From UBA4661 sp002405405 (GTDB taxonomy: Bacteria > Bacteroidota > Ignavibacteria > Kapaibacteriales > UBA4661), in assembly GCA_036847245.1 (NCBI GenBank), contig DAIUAL010000009.1, forward strand, positions 1-36,840: a stretch of 36,840 nt of DNA, in the 5' to 3' direction. The notes under the pieces are model-generated. The model was not told the origin of the DNA and did no database searches. It worked only from the letters and a program-made list of their open reading frames with translations. Shown in pieces: positions 7,085 through 14,908 of this stretch; within the stretch, counting starts at the first letter, position 1, and the number at the start of each line of letters is the position of its first letter. The translations under genes and the position numbers were made by a program.

Positions 7085-10000
7085 CTATCGTACTACACTC
7101 ATAGGCAGAACAACATGTCCTTCGTCCGTTTCCATACGGACAAACAAGACACCAGAAACATGTGAGGGGAGTACAATACTACGCTGATAAGCACCTGCCG
7201 AAACATAGTCTGTCGCAGTTGTTACTGTACGTCCTAAAACATTATAAATCGTTATGCGTATTGCTGTCGTACGCTGAAATATACAGCGTATTGTTGCGAT
7301 ACCGTCAGAGGGATTGGGGGCTACAACAACACCGGACAAAGTTGCAGAAAACTGAGGGGACGATGGCACTATCGTCGGGAGCAAAACAAGTTCAGGGTGT
7401 ATTCGTGCTTGCTGCTGAGAAACGGATTGTTGCCAACGTTGGCTGGTGTTCACTCTGGGCGTAGGTTGTAGTGTCTGTACGCGGTATGACACGCCATTCA
7501 ATTGTCCGGCAAATGGTGCTTGCCCCTGCGCGGTCAGTATTCCTATCGATGCCTGTAGCGTGCCCGTTGTTACGGACTGCTCAACAGAAAGCATGACTCC
7601 ATACTCCTGTTCAAAAGATAATAATTCGGTAGAGGATACTGCAAAAAAAGTCGGTACCCAGTACGCAATGCTGTCAAAAGATACTCGTGCCGGTGTACCA
7701 ATCAATCGCCCCACTCTCCGCGAACCATCCGTGTTTGTTAGTATCTCACAAATTTGCGCAATAAGATATCCACGCCCATTTTTAGGTAAAACTGTCGCAC
7801 TTCCTTCTACTGCCGAGAGCGAATCATTGGCAATCCGTATATGTACACCCGAACAACGATATCCCGTTTGTAAAACATTCAATGCGGTTGGTCGTGCAAC
7901 ACTCCAAAGAGTTGCACAAACAGTGTCACCTTGTAATTTTATGACACCCGAACCGTAGAGCGCTGTGTCCGATTGGGCAACAATTCGTCGTGACTCTGCA
8001 ATGCGAGGTGTACCACCTGCTTGAATAGCAGCAATACTTTGTAAGCGTAAGAAACTATTAGCAACATTCAATATTCCGCTGCCCCACCGTAATGATGGTG
8101 TTAATGTTGCGATAGTTGATGGTGTTAGTAAACGGAGTGTTTCATCCTCTGCCGACTGTGAGAGAACTTGCTTCACGATACCACTTCGCAGCGACGGATA
8201 TTGTGCTAAAAGAACTGCTGCTGCACCGGCAACATAAGGACTTGCCATACTTGTACCCGTAAGCAGGTAATGTCTGCCATTGGGAAGAATAAATCGAGCA
8301 TCGGGAGATGTCATCGCAGTACTCAAACTAGAAATTATAGACCGTCCGGGTGCTGTAATATCAGGTTTTGCACGACCATCGCGGGTCGGACCTTGCCCGC
8401 TAAATTCTGCTAGACTCTGTGGAACATTATTTGTTACCCATCCCAAGCTCCCTCGCCGAGATTGCAAACTCCATCGCGTTACGGAAACACTCGCAGCAAC
8501 CGTAATCGCACTATCGGCATTTCCGGGTACGGACACCGTTATACGATTATCAGCCCCTACTATACGAGCCGTCTGCTGTGCCGAGCCTTGCTGATTATCA
8601 ATGATCCACGCATCATAGTCAAATGTTTCTTGATTCGGGTTCACCATTGAAAACTCCCATACACCCGCCTGTACAGGCACTGCATTATTTGCACTTAATG
8701 ACAAGGAAACACGTCGAATCGTTGAACCTTGATAGCGCATTTCTACGCGCCCCTGAGCAGCTGTTTCTATGGTGCTTGCACCAATGGCACAAGTCCATTC
8801 TTTGCCATCGGGAGCACGAAGTTTTCCGGTCAAATCAAGATTACCTTGATGCCAAATACTTACACTTATGATAGCAGTATTTCCAAAATTTGCTGGAATG
8901 ACTATACGCATTGGCGTTTGCTGTGTACCCGCAATACGACCGCGATAATGAATGGAATCTGCACCTTCATTCCCTGCAGAACACACAACCACTCGCCCAG
9001 GCAATGTTGTAAAAGCATTGATCGCACGCTCTAAAATATCTGAACCATCATGTGCACCATCATGCCCCCCCAAGCTAAAATTGACGACGATAGGCTTACC
9101 GAATTCTTGTGCTTTAGCGCGAGCATAGGCAAGAGCTTCAATGATTCGAGGTGTTGAAAAGTCTCGGTCGCCTCCCTTAACGATAAGCAATTCAGCTTCC
9201 GGAGCAATACCACCGGCGAGAGCAAAAGGACTTGCAGAGCCATTTCCTGCGGCAATGCCGGCGACATGCGTACCATGCCCGCCAACATCGCGAGTCCGTA
9301 CTACGGATGTACCCCGCTGAATATCAGCATTGATCATACTTTGTGTATACTCTACACCATAACTGAATCCTGCAGGCGAAAGTTCTCCATTTTGTGGTGT
9401 CAATGTTTGATCCCACACAGCAAGAATGCGTGATGTTGTCGGCATTGCTGTCGCACGAAAATCTTCATGAAGGATATCAATGCCCGAATCATATACCATA
9501 ATGATTGCTCCCGCTCCTTGACCCGAACCGCGAAATTCCGTACTGAAGCCAAAAATATTATTCTGCAGAAGATGTGCACCGGTTTGAGTCAATGAAAGAG
9601 GATATCTCTTACTCTGCGAATTTTGCATTGAGATATGCAATGTATTTCCTGCTTCGAAACGAAGAACACTCTCTTGCTCTGCAAGCTTAATCAATTGTGA
9701 AGGAGTGGCAAGAATCGTACAAATACTTTCTTCCTCATGAGCTAATTCTGTTTGTACTGACACTCCTGCTGAACGTATTGCTGAGATATTCTTTGTCAAT
9801 ACAGCACAATGAATCATCGTATCTTGAGCAAGATGCCCTACTTGCTTGAAAGCTGATGCCGTAAAGCACTGCTCTATGATACGCACAAGACCAATATTAC
9901 TTTTCTCAACAAAGTTTGGCGAGAGCAATACGTTCTGTGATTGGGCAAAGACCGGGATACTAAGAATGAAGAGGCATAACAAGTACAAAACAAACTTCAT
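7085..10000 (-). CDS. Secreted subtilisin-like serine protease (S8) with T9SS sorting domain
   Basis: 971 residues. The signal peptide is MKFVLYLLCLFILSIPVFAQ. The catalytic triad is complete: Asp171 in MVYDSGIDILHEDF, His242 in GGHGTHVAGIAAGNG and Ser584 in TGTSMASPYVAGAAA. The oxyanion Asn344 is in CSAGNEGA. A beta-rich insert (about 360-480) separates the oxyanion and serine regions, as in PA-less S8 proteases with jelly-roll inserts. The last 80 residues (VVVAPNPSDGIATIRC, then ITIYNVLGRTV, ending VRMETDEGHVVLPMSVVR) form a type A T9SS C-terminal domain. The protein should therefore cross the outer membrane and be released or anchored at the surface. Its start overlaps the stop of the small upstream gene (ATGA) and has a perfect AGGAGG site, so it is translationally coupled. 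Confidence 0.95.
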   Translation of the reverse strand: MKFVLYLLCLFILSIPVFAQSQNVLLSPNFVEKSNIGLVRIIEQCFTASAFKQVGHLAQDTMIHCAVLTKNISAIRSAGVSVQTELAHEEESICTILATPSQLIKLAEQESVLRFEAGNTLHISMQNSQSKRYPLSLTQTGAHLLQNNIFGFSTEFRGSGQGAGAIIMVYDSGIDILHEDFRATAMPTTSRILAVWDQTLTPQNGELSPAGFSYGVEYTQSMINADIQRGTSVVRTRDVGGHGTHVAGIAAGNGSASPFALAGGIAPEAELLIVKGGDRDFSTPRIIEALAYARAKAQEFGKPIVVNFSLGGHDGAHDGSDILERAINAFTTLPGRVVVCSAGNEGADSIHYRGRIAGTQQTPMRIVIPANFGNTAIISVSIWHQGNLDLTGKLRAPDGKEWTCAIGASTIETAAQGRVEMRYQGSTIRRVSLSLSANNAVPVQAGVWEFSMVNPNQETFDYDAWIIDNQQGSAQQTARIVGADNRITVSVPGNADSAITVAASVSVTRWSLQSRRGSLGWVTNNVPQSLAEFSGQGPTRDGRAKPDITAPGRSIISSLSTAMTSPDARFILPNGRHYLLTGTSMASPYVAGAAAVLLAQYPSLRSGIVKQVLSQSAEDETLRLLTPSTIATLTPSLRWGSGILNVANSFLRLQSIAAIQAGGTPRIAESRRIVAQSDTALYGSGVIKLQGDTVCATLWSVARPTALNVLQTGYRCSGVHIRIANDSLSAVEGSATVLPKNGRGYLIAQICEILTNTDGSRRVGRLIGTPARVSFDSIAYWVPTFFAVSSTELLSFEQEYGVMLSVEQSVTTGTLQASIGILTAQGQAPFAGQLNGVSYRVQTLQPTPRVNTSQRWQQSVSQQQARIHPELVLLPTIVPSSPQFSATLSGVVVAPNPSDGIATIRCIFQRTTAIRITIYNVLGRTVTTATDYVSAGAYQRSIVLPSHVSGVLFVRMETDEGHVVLPMSVVR

Positions 10001-10248
10001 ATATCCTCCTTAAGCAATCGTATGGAACGATACAAAGCAATAAGCGATACAACCATCCATGTTCCTTCCAGTAGCACAAAAGGTAAGAAACCAATCATCC
10101 ACGATGCCCACCCGGAAAGCCCTGCACCCAAAACATTCAGCGCAGAGTACATTGGATGTTCAGCTCGTAAGATATGAAAGAGGTTAAGAAAATACGCTAA
10201 GAGTAGAATGGCTACCCCTAACGCACCAAGGAGATCCGGTATTGTCAT
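9997..10248 (-). CDS. Small membrane protein resembling the CBU_0592 family
   Basis: 83 residues with three predicted membrane helices (LLGALGVAILLLAYFLNLF, ALNVLGAGLSGWASWMIGF, FVLLEGTWMVVSLIALY). The pattern of an LLAYFL first helix, an ALNxLGA second helix and a third helix with E.xW..ISL.ALYR resembles the CBU_0592-type small membrane proteins, whose function is unknown. Translation can start at the ATG at 10248; a TTG two codons earlier is less likely. Its TGA overlaps the ATG of the subtilase, forming a two-gene operon after the ybdK terminator. Whether it helps the protease mature or is simply co-expressed cannot be told. Confidence 0.75.
   Translation of the reverse strand: MTIPDLLGALGVAILLLAYFLNLFHILRAEHPMYSALNVLGAGLSGWASWMIGFLPFVLLEGTWMVVSLIALYRSIRLLKEDI
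10005..10010 (-). promoter_or_regulatory. Perfect Shine-Dalgarno of the subtilase gene
   Basis: The minus strand reads AGGAGGATATATG, with AGGAGG four bases before the ATG. It lies inside the end of the small membrane gene and fixes the subtilase start. It shows that strong Shine-Dalgarno sites are used in this genome even though many neighbours lack one. Confidence 0.8.
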
Positions 10249-10287
10249 GGGCAAACGAAACGATAAAAAAGTATCAACCGAACAAAC

Positions 10288-10317
10288 AAAAAGTCGCTAT
10301 AGAACATAGCGACTTTT
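10288..10317 (-). terminator. Intrinsic terminator after the carboxylate-amine ligase gene
   Basis: On the minus strand AAAAGTCGCTAT pairs with ATAGCGACTTTT around the 5-base loop GTTCT, and the stem runs into TTTTTGTTTG. It is 59 bases past the ybdK-like stop and separates that gene from the small membrane protein-subtilase operon. Confidence 0.85.
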
Positions 10318-10375
10318 CATCAGATTCATCATCATTTTATACAATATTGCGCATTATCAATCTCAATATTGGCGA

Positions 10376-11608
10376 TTAATCAGGACTTGCCGATAACGAT
10401 TCTTTTTTTGCATTAATAGCTTCTGCCGATGGCTTTTGGAACATGTGCAAAAATGGTGTTACATCTTCGATCAATCCCTGCGACGACTCACGATGAATAT
10501 ACTCCACCACATCACGGAAATTTTTGTTTTGATTATATACACGCAATTGACGATCGGCGCCCGTGCCATTTTCTAGAATGGTATGAATATAATTGACTTC
10601 GTTCCGCGAGCCAAGCTCGTCAACGACATCATCAACAAATGCTAAAAGCTCATAAACCAATGCGCGTGTTTCAACCTCACGCTGCCGACCGAAGTCAATC
10701 ATTTTACCATCTAATCCATAGCGTACAGCACGCCATTTATTTTCAGCAAGAAGCATTCGACGGTACATCCGATAGCCCATATTTTTTGTGTAGAGCTTAT
10801 AGAGTTTTGCCGCAATAGCTTGGCACAAAGCTGCAATTGCAACACTTTCTTCAATACGCATTGGCAGATCACAAATACGAACTTCCAGTGTTGGGAAATG
10901 TGGATGCGGGCGAATATCCCACCAAATTTTTTTTGCGTTATCGATACAACCCGTACGTACCAACAAATCCACATACGCTTGATATTCACTCCAACTTTCA
11001 AAATGATCCGGCAGTCCTGTTCGCGGGAACCGTTCAAAAACTTTTGAGCGATATGACTTGAAACCTGTATTAAACCCCGTCCAAAACGGTGAATTTGTTG
11101 TTAATGCCAACACATGAGGTAAAAAATATCGGAACTCATTCATAATCTGAATTTGCATGTCTCGATCTTCGATACCAAGATGTATATGCATGCCGAAAAT
11201 CAATAACGAACGTGCCGCCATCTGCATTTCTTCTACGATAGTTTTATAGCGTTCGTCGGGATGAATTTCTTGATTCTGCCAATGCGAAAACGGATGGGTG
11301 CTCGATGCGGCAAGGAGCAAACCATTCTGCTTGCATAAATGCGCCAAAATCGAACGTATTTTGGTGAGTTCATCATGTACCTGCTGAACATTTTTACAAA
11401 TGCCTGTACCAATTTCGACCATCGAACCAATCATCTCCGGCTTGATATGTTCTGATAATACCACTTGCCCCTTGGAGAGCAATTCCATATTTAAATGCGA
11501 GCGAAGCTCAAGGGTAACCGGATCAAGTACCATGTACTCTTCTTCGACCCCCATAGTCAAACTGGGGCGGTCGTAAATATCACGACCAGATTTCAGGAAT
11601 GTTGCCAT
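10376..11608 (-). CDS. Carboxylate-amine ligase of the glutamate-cysteine ligase family 2 (YbdK-like)
   Basis: About 410 residues; the family makes gamma-glutamyl bonds using ATP, and E. coli YbdK has weak glutamate-cysteine ligase activity. The N-terminal LTMGVEEEYMVLD is the GCS2 substrate/metal motif, and GMHIHLGIEDRD is the second conserved block. RTGLPDHFESW and IWWDIRPHPHFPTLEVRICD are further family landmarks. The start at 11608 has AGGA about nine bases upstream; the TTG seven codons earlier is unlikely. No glutathione synthetase lies next to it, but a gamma-glutamyltransferase is present at 25 kb. The true product may be glutathione, gamma-glutamylcysteine or another gamma-glutamyl amide. 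The upstream region is unusually rich in inverted repeats. Confidence 0.9.
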   Translation of the reverse strand: MATFLKSGRDIYDRPSLTMGVEEEYMVLDPVTLELRSHLNMELLSKGQVVLSEHIKPEMIGSMVEIGTGICKNVQQVHDELTKIRSILAHLCKQNGLLLAASSTHPFSHWQNQEIHPDERYKTIVEEMQMAARSLLIFGMHIHLGIEDRDMQIQIMNEFRYFLPHVLALTTNSPFWTGFNTGFKSYRSKVFERFPRTGLPDHFESWSEYQAYVDLLVRTGCIDNAKKIWWDIRPHPHFPTLEVRICDLPMRIEESVAIAALCQAIAAKLYKLYTKNMGYRMYRRMLLAENKWRAVRYGLDGKMIDFGRQREVETRALVYELLAFVDDVVDELGSRNEVNYIHTILENGTGADRQLRVYNQNKNFRDVVEYIHRESSQGLIEDVTPFLHMFQKPSAEAINAKKESLSASPD

Positions 11609-11700
11609 AGTGTTTTCCTGCACACGCAAAAAGTAAGGTGAAACAACGGATTTAGGTGCTTACTTGAGTGAATCTTGCCATTTTGTATTGCGCACTTTTT

Positions 11701-11747
11701 GAAGATACACTTTCGGATAAATTTTCCATAGTACAAAGTGTACCTTC
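11701..11747. repeat. 13-base inverted repeat followed by T tracts
   Basis: GAAGATACACTTT (11701-11713) is the reverse complement, with one mismatch, of AAAGTGTACCTTC (11735-11747), around a 21-base loop. On the plus strand it is followed by ATTTTTTTTGATTTTTT, which is terminator-like. On the minus strand it would be a hairpin in the 5' leader of the ybdK-like gene. The right arm overlaps a second palindrome, GTACAAAGTGTAC (11731-11743), which could be a protein-binding site. Confidence 0.55.
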
Positions 11748-11769
11748 ATGATTTTTTTTGATTTTTTAT

Positions 11770-11815
11770 CTCCGCAGACAATCAGATTACGTCAATCTGA
11801 TGTAGATTTGCGGAG
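11770..11815. repeat. Nested inverted repeat (two-storey hairpin)
   Basis: The outer arms CTCCGCA (11770-11776) and TGCGGAG (11809-11815) enclose inner arms ATCAGATT (11781-11788) and AATCTGAT (11794-11801) with a 5-base loop. The internal loops are 4 and 7 bases. No T tract follows on either strand, so a structured RNA element or operator fits better than a terminator. Confidence 0.55.
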
Positions 11816-11901
11816 TCAAACATTTGTCATGCCGTCAAGGTATGATAATGTAATTGACATCGTTTGTTTTACGTTACTTTACTGGTAACTCCTACTTGCA
11901 A

Positions 11902-11942
11902 AACCGCCTCGGCATCTTCATGCAGAGGCGGTTGATTTTTTG
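11902..11942. terminator. Strong, probably bidirectional intrinsic terminator
   Basis: AACCGCCTC (11902-11910) pairs with GAGGCGGTT (11925-11933), with an inner GCAT/ATGC stem and a 4-base loop. On the plus strand it ends in GATTTTTT. On the minus strand it ends in TTTTGC and lies about 85 bases past the PorV-like stop. The plus-strand version is the stronger one although no plus-strand gene precedes it. Confidence 0.75.
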
Positions 11943-12017
11943 GATAACTATGATTCGGTACAAGGCATGGTACTTAGGATTATGCAACCAAAGAGTACTC
12001 ACAAAATACCCCTCAGG

Positions 12018-13073
12018 TCAAAACTGTACAGACACCGAAAGATGATGAGCAATACCCGTTGTATTTACGCGATCGCGTGATACGGCATAGTCAATTTGAA
12101 AAGCAAATGGTTCTTGATCCAAACTCTGGCGGAAGCCGATACCTGCACCAAATTGGTTGGTATTAAAAAATGAAGGCTTCAAAAAATCTTGAGATACAAT
12201 AGGTACACTTCCACGCACTGCGACCATATCCATAAAGAAAAATTCTGCAGCAACTTTCAGCGTAGGAATGGCATCACCACGCATAAATGACATTTCCATT
12301 CCCAGCGACACATAATCGTCAGGATAATAACGCGGAATACTGACACCACCACTAAAAGGAAGTGAAGATGCCGGAGGTTCGGGATCCACAGCATTCTCTT
12401 CAAGTAAAAACTCTGTGGCTACGCCAAGCCGAATCACATAAGGCAATGTTTCTGATACACTATTCCACGACATACTGCCAAGAATATTCTGTGCAGATAC
12501 ACCGACAGTAACAACTTCTTCGATATCGAAGCGCATCCCAACGTCAATCCCATATCCTGACCCACCAAGATTAAGTCCTGACAAGGTGTTATTGATATAT
12601 TTCAGCGATACGCCAAAGGAACTGATACCGTACTTTGCGGCAACACCGCCCTGAATCGCAAACATATCATTAGTGAATTCACCCGTGATCGTACCCTGTT
12701 GATCACGCCCTAACGCAGTACCAAGTCGCATATGATTGATTGTACCACCAATGCCGATTTGTCCATCTTCTAGTGTTTGTCCATAGCTGATCACATTTTG
12801 TGTACGCCCCAAACCAAGCACAGAAGAGCCAAACGAAAGTTGCGGTCGATCAGTCAGTGCCATGAGCGAAGAGGGGTTATACCACAATGCACCGGATTCA
12901 TTGCCCATCGCTGTGTATACACCACCCAAACCAAGAGCACGAACACCAATAGGACGCGACAAAAAAGCACCGGGCAAACCTCCGTCAATTTGCTGTGCAC
13001 GCAGTACTATTCCGCCTATGGAAAGCAGAATAATGGTAACCACAATTCGTACTATGGATCGATATACGATCAT
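12018..13073 (-). CDS. PorV/PorQ-family outer-membrane beta-barrel protein
   Basis: About 351 residues. A signal peptide (IVRIVVTIILLSIGGIVLRAQQ) leads into AFLSRPIGVRALGLGGVYTAMGNESGALWYNPSSL, the N-terminal signature of the PorV/PorQ (UPF0164, FadL-like) group. The rest alternates short amphipathic strands rich in Gly and aromatic residues and ends with LSVSVQF, a terminal Phe typical of outer-membrane barrels. In T9SS bacteria PorV is the shuttle that carries cargo from the translocon to the attachment complex. Other family members have unrelated roles, so the specific name is not assigned. It lies 44 bases downstream of a T9SS cargo gene, which suggests joint expression. The ATG at 13073 is chosen because it gives a proper signal peptide; 13103 is possible. 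Confidence 0.85.
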   Translation of the reverse strand: MIVYRSIVRIVVTIILLSIGGIVLRAQQIDGGLPGAFLSRPIGVRALGLGGVYTAMGNESGALWYNPSSLMALTDRPQLSFGSSVLGLGRTQNVISYGQTLEDGQIGIGGTINHMRLGTALGRDQQGTITGEFTNDMFAIQGGVAAKYGISSFGVSLKYINNTLSGLNLGGSGYGIDVGMRFDIEEVVTVGVSAQNILGSMSWNSVSETLPYVIRLGVATEFLLEENAVDPEPPASSLPFSGGVSIPRYYPDDYVSLGMEMSFMRGDAIPTLKVAAEFFFMDMVAVRGSVPIVSQDFLKPSFFNTNQFGAGIGFRQSLDQEPFAFQIDYAVSRDRVNTTGIAHHLSVSVQF

Positions 13074-13117
13074 GAAGCAATAACCATAACAGAGTGAAAG
13101 CATGAATTTATGCGAGC

Positions 13118-14653
13118 TTAGTGCACGAGCATAAATCGTTGGCTTTTATTTATTGTAGCACCGGACACGCGACAGAAATACGCACCATTGGCAAGCGAAG
13201 TAAGATCAAATTCAAATTCATTCATACCTGCTTGCGCTGTACCGGTAAAAAGATCTCGTACTTTCGTTGCCAGCATACTGAACACCGTCAGCGTAATCGT
13301 TTGTGATTTTGGTACACGAACAAATACTTTGATGCGATCTGTACCCGGAATTGATACAACATTTAACAAAGAGCCGTCGCCCGTAGTATCGGCGATTTGC
13401 GAAGAAACTTTGCTTTGCGACGTTCGCACACTTGTTATTGTACGACTCGCCGAACGTGTCGGCAACTGCGCCATTGCACCACCTACGATTGCCAACGTAT
13501 TATATGCACCTGCAACCAGCAATGTATCGCGGATAACATTGAGCGTACGAACATCAGACCCGGCAAGCCCTGTTAGCCCCCCCGGCGATGTCGCTAAACC
13601 CATGTTCATTTCGCGCCATGTTCTTCCGCAATCGTCCGATACTAATACACCTCCCAATTCTGTGCCAACTATCAAAGCATTTGATAAGCCCGGAAAACTC
13701 CCTGACATAATGGTGTTAATCTTTTGTGTAAAGCGGGGATTAGTCTGTGCCGGCGTAATATTAATCCATGCATTGAGGTTAACAGTGGCATTCGATGAAA
13801 TCGGTGCAAAATAGAGATTATCTGTGCTCGTGTTTGCCATAATGGCTCCTACACAGGGAACAAAAAAATTGTTTACTTGTCGGAATATCGTATCAAGGCG
13901 AATATTCTGCACATGTGTTATCGTGAGTCGGTTCATCGGTGCAGTAGAGCTTGTACGGGTAAATGTACATGTCGCGGTCGTAGGGCAAGTTAGGGAATAG
14001 GTCATAACACCATTAAATCGTGTACCCGCAAGTAACTCTAAATTTTCGCGAATGGCAAGCATATTGACTTCATCTGTAAGCGAAGCGTCGAGATTCCGCC
14101 ATGTATTGAGTGAGGCATTCGTTGCATCTTGCGTCAGTGTCCCATTTGTTGAAAGACGAGGCTGCAACAACCATACTCCCTGCGAAGTAGCGGCGTAGAC
14201 TCGGTTACCAGAAGCAACAACAATATCATTGACTCGAGTGGGAGTATTTGCACCTAATCGTACCCACGACGTAAGACGGCACAGTGGTTGTACAGTATTA
14301 CTCAACAATGCAACATAGATCCCTTGATTCTCTACCGAGGCAAGAACCAATGAATCCTTGATAACAATTTCGCGAATAGGAAGAGCACGCCCCCCGGATG
14401 TCGGAAGACCTATATTTGCTGTAATCCACTGCCCACCGATACCACGACCGGTGTAATCGACGAATAAACCCTCATTTGTTCCAATCAAAAGTTGCCGATT
14501 ACCACCACAAGACACTTCGGCAAGCGCGGTAATAGACCGTCCGTCCAATTCCGGAACAGATTGCACCAACCATTGTGCCATGAGCGTTACCGTGAAGCTA
14601 TTGCACCAACAGATCGTAAGAACAAAAAAAGACAGAAGAAACCGTTTTTTCAT
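13118..14653 (-). CDS. Secreted protein with T9SS C-terminal sorting domain and propeller-like body
   Basis: 511 residues, of unknown function. A signal peptide (MKKRFLLSFFVLTICWCNSF..LMAQ) is followed by repeated short blades such as QLLIGTNEGLFV, VYAATSQGVWLL, ELLAGTRFNGVM and ALIVGTELGGVLVSDDCGRTW. These suggest a beta-propeller of the two-component-propeller or BNR type. The last blade carries an Asp-box-like DDCGRTW. The last 75 residues (VVSIPGTDRIKVFVRV, then LTVFSMLATKVRDLF, ending INKSQRFMLVH) fit a type A T9SS sorting domain, although the usual PNP motif is replaced by IPGTDR. It leads the two-gene unit with the PorV-like gene. No catalytic motif is visible. Confidence 0.85.
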   Translation of the reverse strand: MKKRFLLSFFVLTICWCNSFTVTLMAQWLVQSVPELDGRSITALAEVSCGGNRQLLIGTNEGLFVDYTGRGIGGQWITANIGLPTSGGRALPIREIVIKDSLVLASVENQGIYVALLSNTVQPLCRLTSWVRLGANTPTRVNDIVVASGNRVYAATSQGVWLLQPRLSTNGTLTQDATNASLNTWRNLDASLTDEVNMLAIRENLELLAGTRFNGVMTYSLTCPTTATCTFTRTSSTAPMNRLTITHVQNIRLDTIFRQVNNFFVPCVGAIMANTSTDNLYFAPISSNATVNLNAWINITPAQTNPRFTQKINTIMSGSFPGLSNALIVGTELGGVLVSDDCGRTWREMNMGLATSPGGLTGLAGSDVRTLNVIRDTLLVAGAYNTLAIVGGAMAQLPTRSASRTITSVRTSQSKVSSQIADTTGDGSLLNVVSIPGTDRIKVFVRVPKSQTITLTVFSMLATKVRDLFTGTAQAGMNEFEFDLTSLANGAYFCRVSGATINKSQRFMLVH

Positions 14654-14908
14654 AGGCAGAATCTATAAACTCGAAAATGACATACAGGCAACACAATATT
14701 CTCATACTTGAACATTGTCTCATAAACATCTTCTTTGTTTCCCTATACATCTTAATAAGTCAAACTACAAGAATTGATGCAAAGAGTATATTACTAATTC
14801 CAATGATTTTTTATTCGAGAATTACTTGTGCGTATTTTGCTGTATCTTTTATGCAATAGTACTATTGTTTTTTCGTTGCTGTTTCTTTGTCGTATTTATT
14901 CTATTCAT
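14654..14908. other. Divergent intergenic region upstream of cobT
   Basis: This AT-rich 255-base spacer separates the T9SS cargo gene (minus) from cobT (plus) and should hold both promoters. I looked for a cobalamin riboswitch and saw none of its conserved blocks. No strong hairpin is visible. Confidence 0.6.

Larger units (their letters stand above)
11609..12017. other. 409-base gene-free region with stacked inverted repeats
   Basis: I find no credible coding sequence here. The stretch holds the leader and promoter region of the ybdK-like gene and the 3' region of the PorV-like gene. It contains three separate inverted repeats (11701-11747, 11770-11815, 11902-11933) and an A/T-tract (11751-11767). 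TTGACA at 11854-11859 on the plus strand could be a -35 box but has no good -10 partner. Confidence 0.7.

Noticed and set aside
11854..12045. 63-codon plus-strand frame
   Set aside because: It runs through the terminator hairpin and into the 3' end of the PorV-like gene; composition and position do not support a gene.
14654..14908. Cobalamin riboswitch upstream of cobT
   Set aside because: I looked for the conserved B12-box blocks and found none in this AT-rich spacer.
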